Positions 12,692 to 22,982 of a stretch of DNA of 64,000 bases are shown here, one piece after another. Position numbers and translations under genes: made by a program. Origin of the DNA: Cricetomys ansorgei (Eukaryota > Chordata > Mammalia > Rodentia > Nesomyidae). The stretch's first letter is position 1. Each line of letters opens with the position of its first letter. The DNA is taken from positions 3,470,501 through 3,534,500 of the forward strand of contig JAMJFZ010000289.1 of assembly GCA_026225945.1 (NCBI GenBank), written 5' to 3'. The notes beneath the pieces are model-generated. The model was given only the letters and a program-made list of their open reading frames with translations, was not told the origin of the DNA and did not search any database.

Positions 12692-12711
12692 GCGGCGGCT
12701 GTAGCCGCCGC
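12692..12711. repeat. GC-rich perfect inverted repeat in LTR U3
   Basis: Nine-base arms gcggcggct and agccgccgc flank a two-base GT loop. It is CpG-rich in an AT-rich window and lies in the U3 part of the solo LTR. Confidence 0.95.
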
Positions 12712-12883
12712 TCATTTTAGGAATTTGGGCTGGGTCACAGTGCTCTTGAATTAAGCCTGACAATAATTGTTTTATGGTTTCTGGGGTAGGCTAGTTCTTG
12801 GAACAGGGAGTTCTGGAAAGTACTCAATAATTATTGTACTGAGTAGAGAAAGCCAGGGCCGAGGGTCTCCGGCCTCACATGTG

Positions 12884-13600
12884 AATATACAAAATACATT
12901 AGTAACTTACACATTTCAGTAGCAAAATACAGGTAACCTATGTAAAATTGACATAAATACTGCGGTTGTTACCATTTCACAAAGAACACATAGATGATCA
13001 GCAAGTACATGAAACGGTGTTCAGCATAGTTCATTAGCAGGAAAAGGAAAATTTAACCTATAATAAAAGGTCACCTCACCACTTGTGTGAACAGCTATTT
13101 CAAAAGTTCCAAAGATCAGAACTGTTCTCAAGAGCCTGGAGAGGAATCATGATTTGAACACCAGATTTCTATGGTAACTACAGAAAACAGTTTGAAGCTG
13201 TCTCAGATAACAAAATCCATATAATCTGGAAGATCTCTTTCTGAGTACCCATGCAAAGGAAATGAAACGAGTCACTATCTCTAGAAGACACACTCACTGA
13301 TTTGTTTATTGTAGGATCTTTTACAAACCCAAGACATGGAAATAATCCAAGGACCTGCACAAAATGGAGAGAAATAGATTCCAACATATATATGTGTTAG
13401 AATGTTTTCCAAAAACAAGAAGAAAGAAGCCCAGTAATTTACAAAATATTCAGTAACCTTGAAGATGTTATTAGACTACTCAGTTGAAAATTTCACATGT
13501 GATGTTGGAAAAGCCAAATTTGGAACCAGGGCAATGGATGCAAGAATGGAGTTACATTGGTCTGAACATACAAAATATGACTAATTTGAGATTTCCTGAT
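12884..13600 (+). mobile_element. L1 ORF2 remnant, right part
   Basis: Continuation of the 10.6-12.34 kb L1 after the solo LTR. 'gatcagcaagtacatgaaac' followed by 'ggtgttcagcat' matches the ORF2 block 'caacaagtacatgaaaaaatgctcaacat'. Near 13310 the string 'gtttattgtaggatctttt' followed by 'acaaacccaagacatggaaa' matches the 'tgtttattgcagcactattcacaatagccaagacatggaa' block near the ORF2 end. The order and strand agree with the left part, so both pieces belong to one element. Inactive. Confidence 0.75.
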
Positions 13601-13653
13601 GGCTAAAGATGTTGCGACTTTTTTAAGTGTTTCTCTGATGGATTGGAATATTC

Positions 13654-13659
13654 ACTTCC
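13654..13659. repeat. Target-site duplication, left copy (acttcc)
   Basis: Identical to 14908-14913 and directly abutting the TG of the 1248-bp LTR. Confidence 0.75.
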
Positions 13660-14907
13660 TGCGGGGGTTCGAGTCCAGCTCTAGTCCCTGCGATACATTA
13701 CTCAGTCTCCACAAAGAAGGATAAACAACATAAGCTATGACAAGAGAGTGCAGTACCTCACTCTTCTATGGGACTTTTAGCTGTCATGCTTAATGAGCTT
13801 TAATGAAACACATAGAATACACCTTATGATGATTATGACATGCAGGAGGACTTCTTTAATAGTAAAATAAAGAAAGATAAAGAAAAACAAAGAATAAAAT
13901 TAAAGAAAATAACAATGTGCACATTAAGGGAATAAAACAAAGTTTCTCTAAGCTAGCAATCTAATTCTCTAGGCCTTACAATCTATTCTCCACAGTTAGT
14001 TCATTCGCATCGTCTCTCCTGTCTGTCTGTCTCTGCCTCTTCTTCTCCTCTTTATTCAAGACTTTTTTTGTAGCTTAAGTAGCAAACTGTAGGAATGCCT
14101 CTCTAAGAGATGCAGATGTCGGGCATATATCAAAAAGTAACCAATGCGAAAGTATCTTTCCTCCTTACAGCTGCAGGCTTCAAGGTTTCTCAGTTATCTT
14201 CAAAGAGTAAATGATACAATGACCAATTAGTGGATGGTGGGGATGTCACTGATGATTGAATTATATTGTTATTTGCCTTGCACAGATAGTTCAGGGTGCC
14301 ATGAAGTTACCAGGGGAGGATTTTATGGTTTTTGAGTTCCTTGGTATGTATTTATTCTTCTGGGTCAAAGCTTTCTAGTCTTATCTGGTGGCCTGGCTAA
14401 GTTGAAGGCTATTTCTCTTTTTAAGTCCTGGGAATGTTTGCTTTTAGGTTGGTTCAGGCTTGCTATATTTTTCTCTAGTGAAGGGCTAACTATCTACTTG
14501 TTTTTCCAGGTGCACCAACTTTCTAACTAAGCTCTCTGGCGTCTATCTATTAAGGCTTATCTCTTTCTGGGAAGATCAGCATTTACTCCAGGAATAGCTT
14601 TATGATGCACTTGCAATAAATCTGGGTAACTCTCACATGCCAGGACTTGGAAATCCAGATGTGATTACAATTTACTTTTAAATAGCATGTCTGTGTCCCA
14701 TTCCAGCCAACAGTGGACGCTTAGGGATTAATTTGGGTATTACTATTAGGCTAAGTAGACCTTATTATTGATGAGAAATGTATGTCACCTAACAGTAAAG
14801 ATAAGAAAGGGGTAGAGCAGTTAAGGAATTCCAATTTCCCAACAACGGAGGCTCAGGATCCTTGTCAAGCTGAAGCTTCCATAGTCTGGGTAACATGGAT
14901 CCCAACA
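13660..14907 (-). mobile_element. Long solo LTR (1248 bp), class II-like, minus
   Basis: On the minus strand the unit begins TGTTGGGATCCATG and ends GAACCCCCGCA, with TG...CA ends. It is flanked by exact 6-bp copies of acttcc. Near 14053 the plus strand has tttattc, so the minus strand carries a gaataaag-type poly-A signal preceded by an A-rich stretch, in the 3' third as expected for R/U5. The length is unusual for rodent LTRs (most are 300-600 bp); long LTRs are known in the MMTV-like group, but I saw no protein similarity and do not assign it there. No primer-binding site, gag or second LTR follows. An A-rich region at 13860-13915 could be a microsatellite expansion within it. Confidence 0.7.
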
Positions 14908-14913
14908 ACTTCC
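14908..14913. repeat. Target-site duplication, right copy (acttcc)
   Basis: Exact partner of 13654-13659. Confidence 0.75.
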
Positions 14914-15540
14914 AAACTGATTAACATACTGAATGGCTAAGGTTTGCTTTCATTTGGGCGGCCCACTAGGCCTTCCATCTGCAGGTACTTATTTCTCTCT
15001 ACTCAGATGAAGGGAAGGGTTCTTGGATTTCTTCAGGGAAGTATCACTTGGTCCCATGAACAATAATGCCAGAAAACAAGAAATAAACACTGAAAATCTT
15101 TAACATGAGGCTTATAACATGCTTTGAAGTCATTTCCACTAGAGCAAAGCAAACAATATTTATCTTCTAAGATGAATCAGTATAGAGCTTAAATCTTGAT
15201 CAGATTTGTTTCAAAAAGTATGTGGCCTAACTACATAAACGCATTGTATCTTACTTTTAAATCACTAAGCACCACTCACAATGGTCATGGCCATGTGAGA
15301 TATAAATGAAACACTTTTAGAGATAATATAACATTTTGTAATAAAATATTAAAGTATTTATATTTACTCATATTTATATACATATACCCAAACATATTTA
15401 TGTGTAATTATGTAGAAAGTATACACATTTCACCTATTTAATACTTTATATTTTGTTTTAAGTTTGTTTCACTTAAGATAAAATAAGCTGTAACAATCCC
15501 AAAGTCTTTCACTTTTTGCTAGGAGTACTTTAAGGTAATG
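14914..15540. other. AT-rich stretch, nothing recognised
   Basis: No repeat or gene recognised; contains a TA-rich segment at 15340-15460. Confidence 0.45.
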
Positions 15541-15544
15541 TTAG

Positions 15545-15725
15545 TCAGCGATACAGAAAAGGTTAAATGGTTAAGAGCATGTACTTCTCCTAAAGAAGAT
15601 TGAAGTTGGTTCTCATCATCTACATCGGGTAGCCTCTTCTGGGCTTTCTAGACACCTACACTCACATGTACACATGCCAATACACAGAGAGGTATAAGTA
15701 TACACATAATTTAAAAATAAAAATG
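15545..15725 (+). repeat. B3-type SINE
   Basis: 'aaggttaaatggttaagagc' matches the tRNA-like head ('gctcagcggttaagagc'). It is followed by 'gaagttggttctcatcatct', 'agcctcttctgggctttcta' and a 'cacacatgtacaca'-type 3' part with an A-rich tail. Strongly diverged. Confidence 0.65.
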
Positions 15726-15729
15726 AAAT

Positions 15730-18380
15730 ATTTAAAAACTTAAAATAATATAAGTGAGAATGTTATGGTAGGATATTGAACTTCATTATCTTTTCCCTTT
15801 GTACAAAACTAAACTTACAGCTATTCTATTATGATTGCCACATATAATTTCAGAAAATCTAAAATAAAGAAATCTGATTGAAATGCAGACACTGTCCTAT
15901 TTCATACAGAGAGTCCTCAAATAGGAGTGATGCTAATATGACCAGGACACAAAGACAAGGCACTGCTCTCAAATTTCCAGAACTGCTTAGACATTTTCTA
16001 TAGAATTTACAATGGGATTTTCTTTATAGGTATGTTCGCATCAAACTTAATTTCAGGCATACAACCAAATATATTCTGATATTTACATCAATAAATTTTA
16101 ATTACAATAATAACTGTTTTCCAAAAGCATTTATAGAATCATTTAAATTTTTGTAACTATAGATAGTTACTAGATTATCAAAAATATTTATAAATAAAAG
16201 TACATGGACATCTTCTCTGAGAAGGATTTGGATACTATTCACACCACTATGTACCACTGAGATCTTAAGCAGATGAATAACTGTGGTACAACCTTTTTAA
16301 AAATTGAAAAACTCAAATCATTATACACAGAAATTATGAGCACATAATATCAAACAATGGCAAATAGAAGCTATGTTGCACAGTGTTGCAACATTGACAA
16401 TTTCACAAAACGGGCTAATATGACTTTCGAAGGATAGTGATACACGGATAGACATTTGGGTTACCCAAAGAAAACACAAGGATATTTATAAAGAGTAAAC
16501 AGTCCTGGTTGTCCACGTGCCTGTAATCTGCCTGTTATTATGTGCAGCTCAACATTATACTGCTTTATACATTTCTTCAATTTCATATATTTATTTACTC
16601 TTCATCATCTCTGAAAATGTGTTGTATTTTATAACTATCACCAGTCCCTTGCTTAACTGGTAGTATTTTTCTTTAGCAAATGCCAAAATCAAAACCGTAT
16701 TCTGTAATGAAGACTTACGGTATTTTAAAAACACGCATTTGAAAAATATATTTAGTGTTTCAGCAGGATACGATGCTTGCATAAATGCTCAGATGCTGAA
16801 ATTATGCAGCAGCTATACAGTGATGCAGGATGGCAGCTGGAAATGTACACACTGTCTTGTCTGGTACAGAATAAATTCTTATTTGTAAATAAAGACACTT
16901 TGTTTTGCAGAAACAATGAGTTATGAATTACAGTCGAGCATATTTTTGGCAGAATATGTATGTTCTATCATATTTATGGTCACATGGGATCTACTGTAGA
17001 TGAGGAGAGTATAATTCATTTTCTTCACCAAGCCATTTTTACTGTAAAAGGATTCTTATAAACATAGCAAATTAACAAAATGAACCAGTGACATCTTCAA
17101 TAAACTAAGATGTATGGCCACTCATTCTGGAAAGGATTAATTTAGAAGCAGAGGGAGTTAATTTAGACAATTATTTCTCCAGCTGATACAGTCTGCTGAT
17201 GTGTAATTTGTTTATAAAATCAAATAATAGTTTTTATGGTATCATCCACAGACTTGGAGTTTCTAAAACCGAACTCTGAAAGCTCCAGTTTGTTTCTCAT
17301 AACAGTGTTTGTGCTGTCTGTATCTTAAGAGTATCAAAGTTTTAAAAATTGCTGAAATTTGGAATTGCTTCTCTCTTGAACTCCACTGAGGGGTCAATCA
17401 CTGTATTCCTCAATGGCCCTCACTTACAGAAAGGTAAGTTTGAAAACAGAAAATTACTTTGCAAGTTTGCTAAATTTTTGGATATTGTGAGTCTTCAAAA
17501 GATTCTTTATAAAAAATCATTATTTACTTCTTTAACTATGGGAAGCTTGCATTCAGATAAAAATGGAAATCAACTACTAAGTGGATGGGTGACATCATTT
17601 TAGCTAGCAAATAAGTTTTGGAGCAAACAGCATGGTAGCTAAAAAGAAGACGATAGAAGAAGAGAGTACTATGTTTGTTAGCCAGGTCACTGTAGAGATG
17701 ACATTTAATCTAGGACCTCAATGACAAACAACCATTTATAGAAAGAGCAAGGGGGAACCCTTCTAGACAGAAAGACCAACCATGCAAAAACTTTGAGACA
17801 TGAATATCTGATTTATTTTAAAAATGAGATCAAATAACATCTGGAACAAAGGATCATTGAAAAAGTCTTGCCCAATTGTCAGAAAGACATTTTTATCAAT
17901 ATCTTGTAGGTATCCTAAGAAGTTCTCAATAATTTCATCTGCTTAAAGAAAATTTGAGTGGGGCAGGGAAAATGTGGAGGTTAACCAAGAAAACACACTT
18001 TTTTGAGATATTTAGTAATTATATCTTACATATTATATGTGTATTATAAGATAAAAATTTTACACTTTTTTCAAAATTCTAATTTGAGTTAGCTTTCACT
18101 TTCTATTGTGCATGCCACCCAGGTTAATGTGACATGCTACATATCTGACATTCAGGTAAACACTGGTGTGTTATATCACACTGGAATAAATTCTTGTGAC
18201 TAAGTACAAGTACTTTGTTGAAGATTCATTTTTAGTAGTTAGGTCATTAGAAATTATGTATTGTATAAAATTTTTCTTCTTAGTATATATACTTTATAAC
18301 TCTTAAGTATGGGATATTTCCTGGTTAAAGACTAAGAATGCTTCTGAGATCTCTATAATTTCTTAATTCCAGCAAAATCA
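15730..18380. other. Repeat-poor AT-rich stretch; possible conserved non-coding DNA
   Basis: No transposon was recognised over about 2.6 kb. The part at 16780-17330 holds homeodomain-like TAAT cores (attaatttag twice near 17137-17165) and little simple sequence. That is compatible with a conserved element but shows nothing by itself. No coding frame of note. Confidence 0.35.
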
Positions 18381-18384
18381 GTGG

Positions 18385-18385
18385 C

Positions 18386-18420
<35 letters not shown>

Positions 18421-18437
18421 TGTGTGTGTTGTGTGTT
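18385..18437. repeat. (GT)n microsatellite
   Basis: About 50 bp of GT units with single interruptions (an A near 18413 and a doubled T near 18430). Capable of Z-DNA formation. Confidence 0.95.
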
Positions 18438-18439
18438 GC

Positions 18440-19985
18440 CACAATAAGTTAATTAGCAAGGCTGTCAAGTGAAATATAATCCTTAGATTTCTGCCATTAT
18501 GAATCTCAATGCTAATTTCACAAGATAATCTATCAGGAAGCATGAGAATCAAAACTAATCCTCTTGTTTCTTTTCACTCAATGTGAAAAAAGAGCAAAGA
18601 GCAATCCGCAGCAGTTAAAAACAAAACTTTTAACTGTTTTGTTTGAATCCCCTTAACATTCTTTTTCCATGCCCATTACACTAATTTTTGTTACCAGCAT
18701 CAAATTAAACAGGAACAACTAGAGATTCTGAGTAGACATTTGTTCTACATATTTCTCTGACATCATTTGAAACCTGTTTTCCTACCAGGACTGATCTTTT
18801 CAGGCAAAGCTTGGGATAGAATAGAAATTTGGTGTTGTGAGAAGATTTTTAGTAGTTAGGTCAAAGGAACATAAAAAAAAATTCAATTGAACTACACTCT
18901 CTATTTGGGAGTTACTTTCATTTCATTCAAACAACTTTCCATTGGTATAAAGGTTTTTGATGTCTGAATGGCAAAGCTTGCATTTCAAGGGATATTTGTT
19001 TATTATGGCTTTGATTTCTACAGTGATGTGTATTTCGTTTTTATTGCCCACATTTCCGCTAGTCTTTTTCTCATCTCACTTTTCTCATTCTAGCTATTCA
19101 GGCCTTCAGACAATCAGGTTTAGTCAATGTCACCTCTAAAAGCTCTATTGTCCCGTACAGCTTCAGTGTTCTCATTCACTGCAGCAGATTACACTACCTA
19201 GTCATTTCCTTTTACCTCTTTCTGTAAGAGCCATCTATTGCTCTTTTAACAAAACAGGAAAAGAAAAAGATAATAAACATGAGCAGGTAATAAGAATATC
19301 AGATTAAAACTTAAATTGTGAATTTTTACATATACTTTCTAAGTCAATATAAATATTTTCTCTTAGAAAATTCTTAAGAATTATCTTTGGGAATAAATGT
19401 CATTTTTTCTTAGCTTCCTGCTGTGCACTATTTGATCTAAAATTATGAATGCATTATTTTTTTGTTTATTTTGTGATTTTGCTCATCTATTCATATTTAA
19501 TAAAAACAATAGCATTTTGGTCTTGGTAACTGTGAAAGCAATTCAAATACAGTCATATTTAAGTTTTCTGATGCTATAATTTCAAACTTTTTCATTTGAT
19601 ACTTCTAGTAGGAAAAATATAATAGAAACATGACATCAACATGATTTTAAGGGTGAAAATTGAAATGTAATAATAATTCTATTCTAATTACAAGTTAAGC
19701 ATATAACATTTACAAGCCCACAATGGTATGCATGCTCGACTATTAGTAACCTTTACTGTACTTTATAATTTCTCAAGGAACTCATACATTTAATTGACCA
19801 CCTGATATTTTTACTTAACAATATCATGAAATATAAATGACTATTTAACCATTGTATGATATTTTGAAGCTGAAAGCCTAGTATTTCATGATGAAAATAT
19901 AAAATATGACATTCTTATATATTTGTTCTGCTATAAAAGTTTTGATGGGTTTATGGTGAGTTCGACCTATAGGTACTATAATATT
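18440..19985. other. AT-rich stretch, nothing recognised
   Basis: No transposon recognised. It holds one member of an 18-bp exact direct repeat (18846-18863; the other is at 18229-18246) that is noted as a finding. Confidence 0.45.
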
Positions 19986-19994
19986 TCTAATATT

Positions 19995-20970
19995 GCTGTA
20001 TTATAGATGCCAGATGTAGACCTAGATTCAGGGCAAAGGACAATTTACTCTTTGGTGAATTCAATCACTTGTCCTGAGCCCTCCTGGAGTCATGTAGCTT
20101 TTCATCATCTTTACAATCTAATCTTAATCCAAGAACTGGAAGGTTTCTGCCTCTGCACAATCTAGAATGTTTAAGCCTCTTAAATCTAGAAGGTTTAATC
20201 AACCTTTGAGACTTACTGCTGACTGAGCCACTCTGATTAGCTCCTTCTGAACTCTGACTCTTCTGGTTCAAACTCTTCTCCATTTTGATTGGGTCAAACT
20301 GATCTTCTGAGATGGTTTACTGTTTCTGACCAACAAACTCTTTTGACTCTGGCTTACTATGGATGATTCTCTGACTGCCTCAGAGTGAACTGCTCTGCGT
20401 GGCTTCAAACTGATGCACTATTCCCTTCTGATACTGACTTCTGCCCAGCTGCCTATGTGTCTATTCTGTTGCCTTATCCTCTGTGTCTCTCTCTGAGCTC
20501 TCATTGTTTTCATACTGCCTCAGACAGCATTTCTGATCCTCAGTTAGACTGTTTATTGTCTCTGTGTCATGTCCTCTCTCTGCCTCTTATCCTGACTCTC
20601 TGAGCTAAGAGCCTGCTTTTGTATCATGAGAGTTGAACATCTCTTTACTCTGCTAACTCTTCCTCTGATTCATCACTTTCTTGTCCTTCACTCTGACTCA
20701 TCTCAAGTTACTTCTTCTGTGACAGAGCTCCTTCTAAGTTCTGCTTATTATGTCTGCTTCCACACTCTGTTTCTGTCTTAGGGATTAAACAAGCACATGC
20801 ACCACTACCACCTTCTGAATACTAGGATTAAAAATATGTACCACATACTTAACATTCTTTCTACATTCCATCTGGATTACACACAGGCCTCTAAATGTGA
20901 TCCACTCATATAGACCCCTGGAATATAAGCCCTTCTTAGCTTTCACACAGGTCTATTTCTCTACTCAGTT
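19995..20970 (+). repeat. CT-rich dispersed repeat, copy 1 (RMER1-like)
   Basis: A long TCTG/CTCT-rich unit with blocks 'tttacaatctaatcttaatc', 'acttactgctgactgagcc' and 'ctccttctgaactctgactc', then 'agggattaaacaagcac' and a terminal 'agctttcacacaggtct'. The same ordered blocks occur at 39500-40125, so this is a dispersed repeat. The 'gggattaaa...ccaccac' motif and the run of CTGA strings recall rodent RMER1 medium-reiterated repeats, but I cannot verify the name. The open frames here (20065-20283 minus and 20385-20603 plus) are compositional. Confidence 0.6.
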
Positions 20971-20983
20971 TTATGAATAGTAA

Positions 20984-21335
20984 TTTTCTTAGTCAAAATT
21001 CTATTGCAGTGAAGAGTCACCATGACCATGGAAACTCTTATAAAGGAAAATATTTAATTGTGGCTCACTTATAGTTCAGAGGTTTAGTCATCATGGTTGA
21101 AAGTAAGGCAGCAGGCAGGCAGACATGATGCTAAAGAGGTAGCTGAGAATAATCTATTTAGATAAGCAGACAGCAAGCAGCAAGAGAGAGAGCCACTGGG
21201 CCTGGCTTGGGCATTCGACACCCCTACCTCCAGTGACACACTTCCTCCAACAAGGCCACACCTATTCCTCCTAATGCCACTCCCTTAGCATTCAAATATG
21301 TGTCTATGGGGGGCATTCTTATTCAAATCACCACA
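20984..21335 (-). mobile_element. ORR1-type MaLR solo LTR, minus
   Basis: The plus strand reads 'tcttagtcaaaattctattg' followed by 'cagtgaagagtcaccatgac', then 'tttaattgtggctcact', 'cctccaacaaggccacacct', and ends 'attcaaatcaccaca'. This is the complement of the rodent MaLR LTR that begins TGTGGTGGTTTGAATGAG. Solo; no internal region is attached. Confidence 0.8.
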
Positions 21336-21628
21336 GTAGTAAAATACATACATCTACCTAAATAGCTTTGAATAACTTCTTTATATGCATAAAACAATGG
21401 AATGTATTTACAATAATTTAACTGAACATCACAAAACATCTATAATGGAGAGAAGTCATAGGCTATTAAGTATATTCAGAGATATTAAGTGAAACTTTAG
21501 GACTGAACCTGAAAAATATTCATGATAATTAAAAAATTGAAAATCTAAGTAACTGATCATTTGTGAGTTATATAACTTTAGTAGGGAAAGATATTTCTCT
21601 TTGTAACACCTTGACACATTAATATATC

Positions 21629-21958
21629 TGTGGTGTTTTGAATGAGATATGACCCCCTAAGGCTCACATATTTAAACACAGGGTCTCCTGTTGGTGGCAT
21701 CACTTGTGGAGGTGAGAACTTGATGGAGGAATGTTGCTTTTATGGTTTATAATCTATCCTTAGTTCCAGTTCACTTATGTATTCCATGCTTATACTGAAG
21801 ACGTGATACACTTAGTATCCTGGCTAAACTGTGCACTGACTTTTATCTCCCATTATTATTGATTGTCCTTTTGGAACAGTAAGTCAAAATAAACAATTAC
21901 TTCTATAATTTGCCTTGGATGTGGTATTTTATCAGAGGAATAGGAAAGTAACTGATAT
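21629..21958 (+). mobile_element. ORR1-type MaLR solo LTR, plus
   Basis: It starts TGTGGTGTTTTGAATGAGAT and continues 'gaccccctaaggctcacata', the sense 5' end of ORR1. The 3' part has 'aacagtaagtcaaaataaac' (poly-A region), 'tgccttggatgtggtatttt' and ends 'ggaaagtaactgatata'. It lies in inverted orientation to the ORR1 copy at 20984-21335. Confidence 0.8.
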
Positions 21959-22079
21959 AATATCATTATCTATTTATATGAGGCTATCAAGAAAAGTAAT
22001 GAACTACTACAGCAGCCATATCCATAACAGGTGTGAGAAGCAAGACTTAGAAAGTGAAAGAAGTCAATAATACACACTG

Positions 22080-22642
22080 AAGAATAGGCAGCATCTTCAA
22101 CAAGCTCTGGTCAAACTGAAGAACTACATTCTACTAACATGTATGAATGAAGATTTTTCTTTCTCTCTCAACCTGCAGAAAACTCAATGCTAAATGAACT
22201 GAAAACTCCAATATAGAAACAGATACCTTAAATTTGATAGAGGAGGAACTAGAGTATGTGGTTGAACTCAGCACAGTAAAATACATTATGAACATTTCTC
22301 CAATATCACAGGCATCAAAACCAACAGTAACTAAATGGGACCCCATAAAACTAAAAATTTTCTGCACAACAAAAGATACCATCATTCAAGCAAAAAGGCA
22401 GCTGAAAGAATGAGCAAAAATCTTTATCATCTGTACATATAACAAAGGGTTATTATCTAGAATGTGCAAAGAAAATCTAAAAATTAAACAATAAGACATC
22501 AAACAACCCAATTTAAAATTAGGGCATAGAACTAAACAGAAAATTCTCATAAATACAAATCACTGAGAAATACTTTTTAACAACCTTATCCAGTAGGAAA
22601 ATAAATGTAAATTGAAACCAAATCATATTTCAATTACTCAAG
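22080..22642 (+). mobile_element. L1 ORF2 3' half, left part (split by MaLR)
   Basis: Translation of the plus strand near 22331 gives WDPIKLKIFCTTKDTI. This is the well-conserved L1 ORF2 block 'WDxIKLKSFCTAKxTI' near the C terminus. Upstream text matches 'atcttcaacaa...' and the 'cctgcagaaaactcaa' block. The frame carries stops. The L1 is 5'-truncated at about 22080, and its sequence resumes at 24732 after the MaLR provirus. Confidence 0.85.
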
Positions 22643-22982
22643 TGTTTTAGTTTTTTATATTTCTGACACAAAAACATTGTGACCAAGGCAAATTTTAAAA
22701 GAAAGAATTTAATTTGGCTTATAGTTTCAGGGTATTAGAATTCAGAATTGTAATATGTAGAGCTAAGAGACAGTAGGGAGAGCATATCTTTATTCACAAC
22801 ATGAAACAGAGAGCAAGCACATGGAATCTCAGGAGACTTTTGACACCTCAAACCCTGCCCTTTGATAGAGCTCCTCCAGTGACATCATACCTCCTAATCC
22901 TTCCCAAATAGTTCTATCAACTGTGAACTAAATATTTAAATATATGAGCCAATGGGGAGCATTCTCATTCAAACAACCATAT
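22643..22982 (-). mobile_element. MaLR provirus 3' LTR (minus)
   Basis: ORR1-type LTR on the minus strand: the plus strand has 'aagaatttaatttggcttat', 'ctcctccagtgacatcat' and 'tcctaatccttcccaaatag', and ends 'cattctcattcaaacaacca'. It forms the left end of a two-LTR element. Confidence 0.8.

Larger units (their letters stand above)
12346..12877 (-). mobile_element. Solo LTR, class II ERV-like (IAP/ERVK-related), minus
   Basis: On the minus strand the unit begins TGAGGCCGGAG and ends GTCCAACACA, so it has TG...CA ends, over 532 bp. Minus-strand promoter parts are in order: CCAAT-type strings near 12545-12570 (ccaatc and ccaatt), a TATA box GTATAAAAAG (complement of 12521-12530) and an AATAAA poly-A signal (complement of 12452-12457) about 65 bp downstream. 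A GC-rich palindrome sits in U3 at 12692-12711. The unit splits an L1 and carries a near-perfect 6-bp duplication. No primer-binding site or internal region flanks it, hence a solo LTR. A 161-codon minus-strand frame crossing it is non-viral in appearance and probably a by-product of its composition. Confidence 0.75.

Noticed and set aside
12278..12763. 161-codon minus-strand open frame across the solo LTR
   Set aside because: It follows LTR composition, runs through the poly-A region into flanking AT-rich DNA, and shows no retroviral or host protein similarity. A LTR-encoded protein was considered but nothing supports it.
13660..13695. T-loop-like string (ggttcgagtcc) suggestive of a tRNA
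   Set aside because: No acceptor stem, anticodon arm or A box is present; it forms the U5 end of the long LTR (minus).
18325..18552. Minus-strand frame with His-Thr runs
   Set aside because: Produced by the GT microsatellite at 18385-18437.
22134..22385. 83-codon minus-strand frame
   Set aside because: Antisense shadow of the L1 ORF2 remnant on the plus strand.
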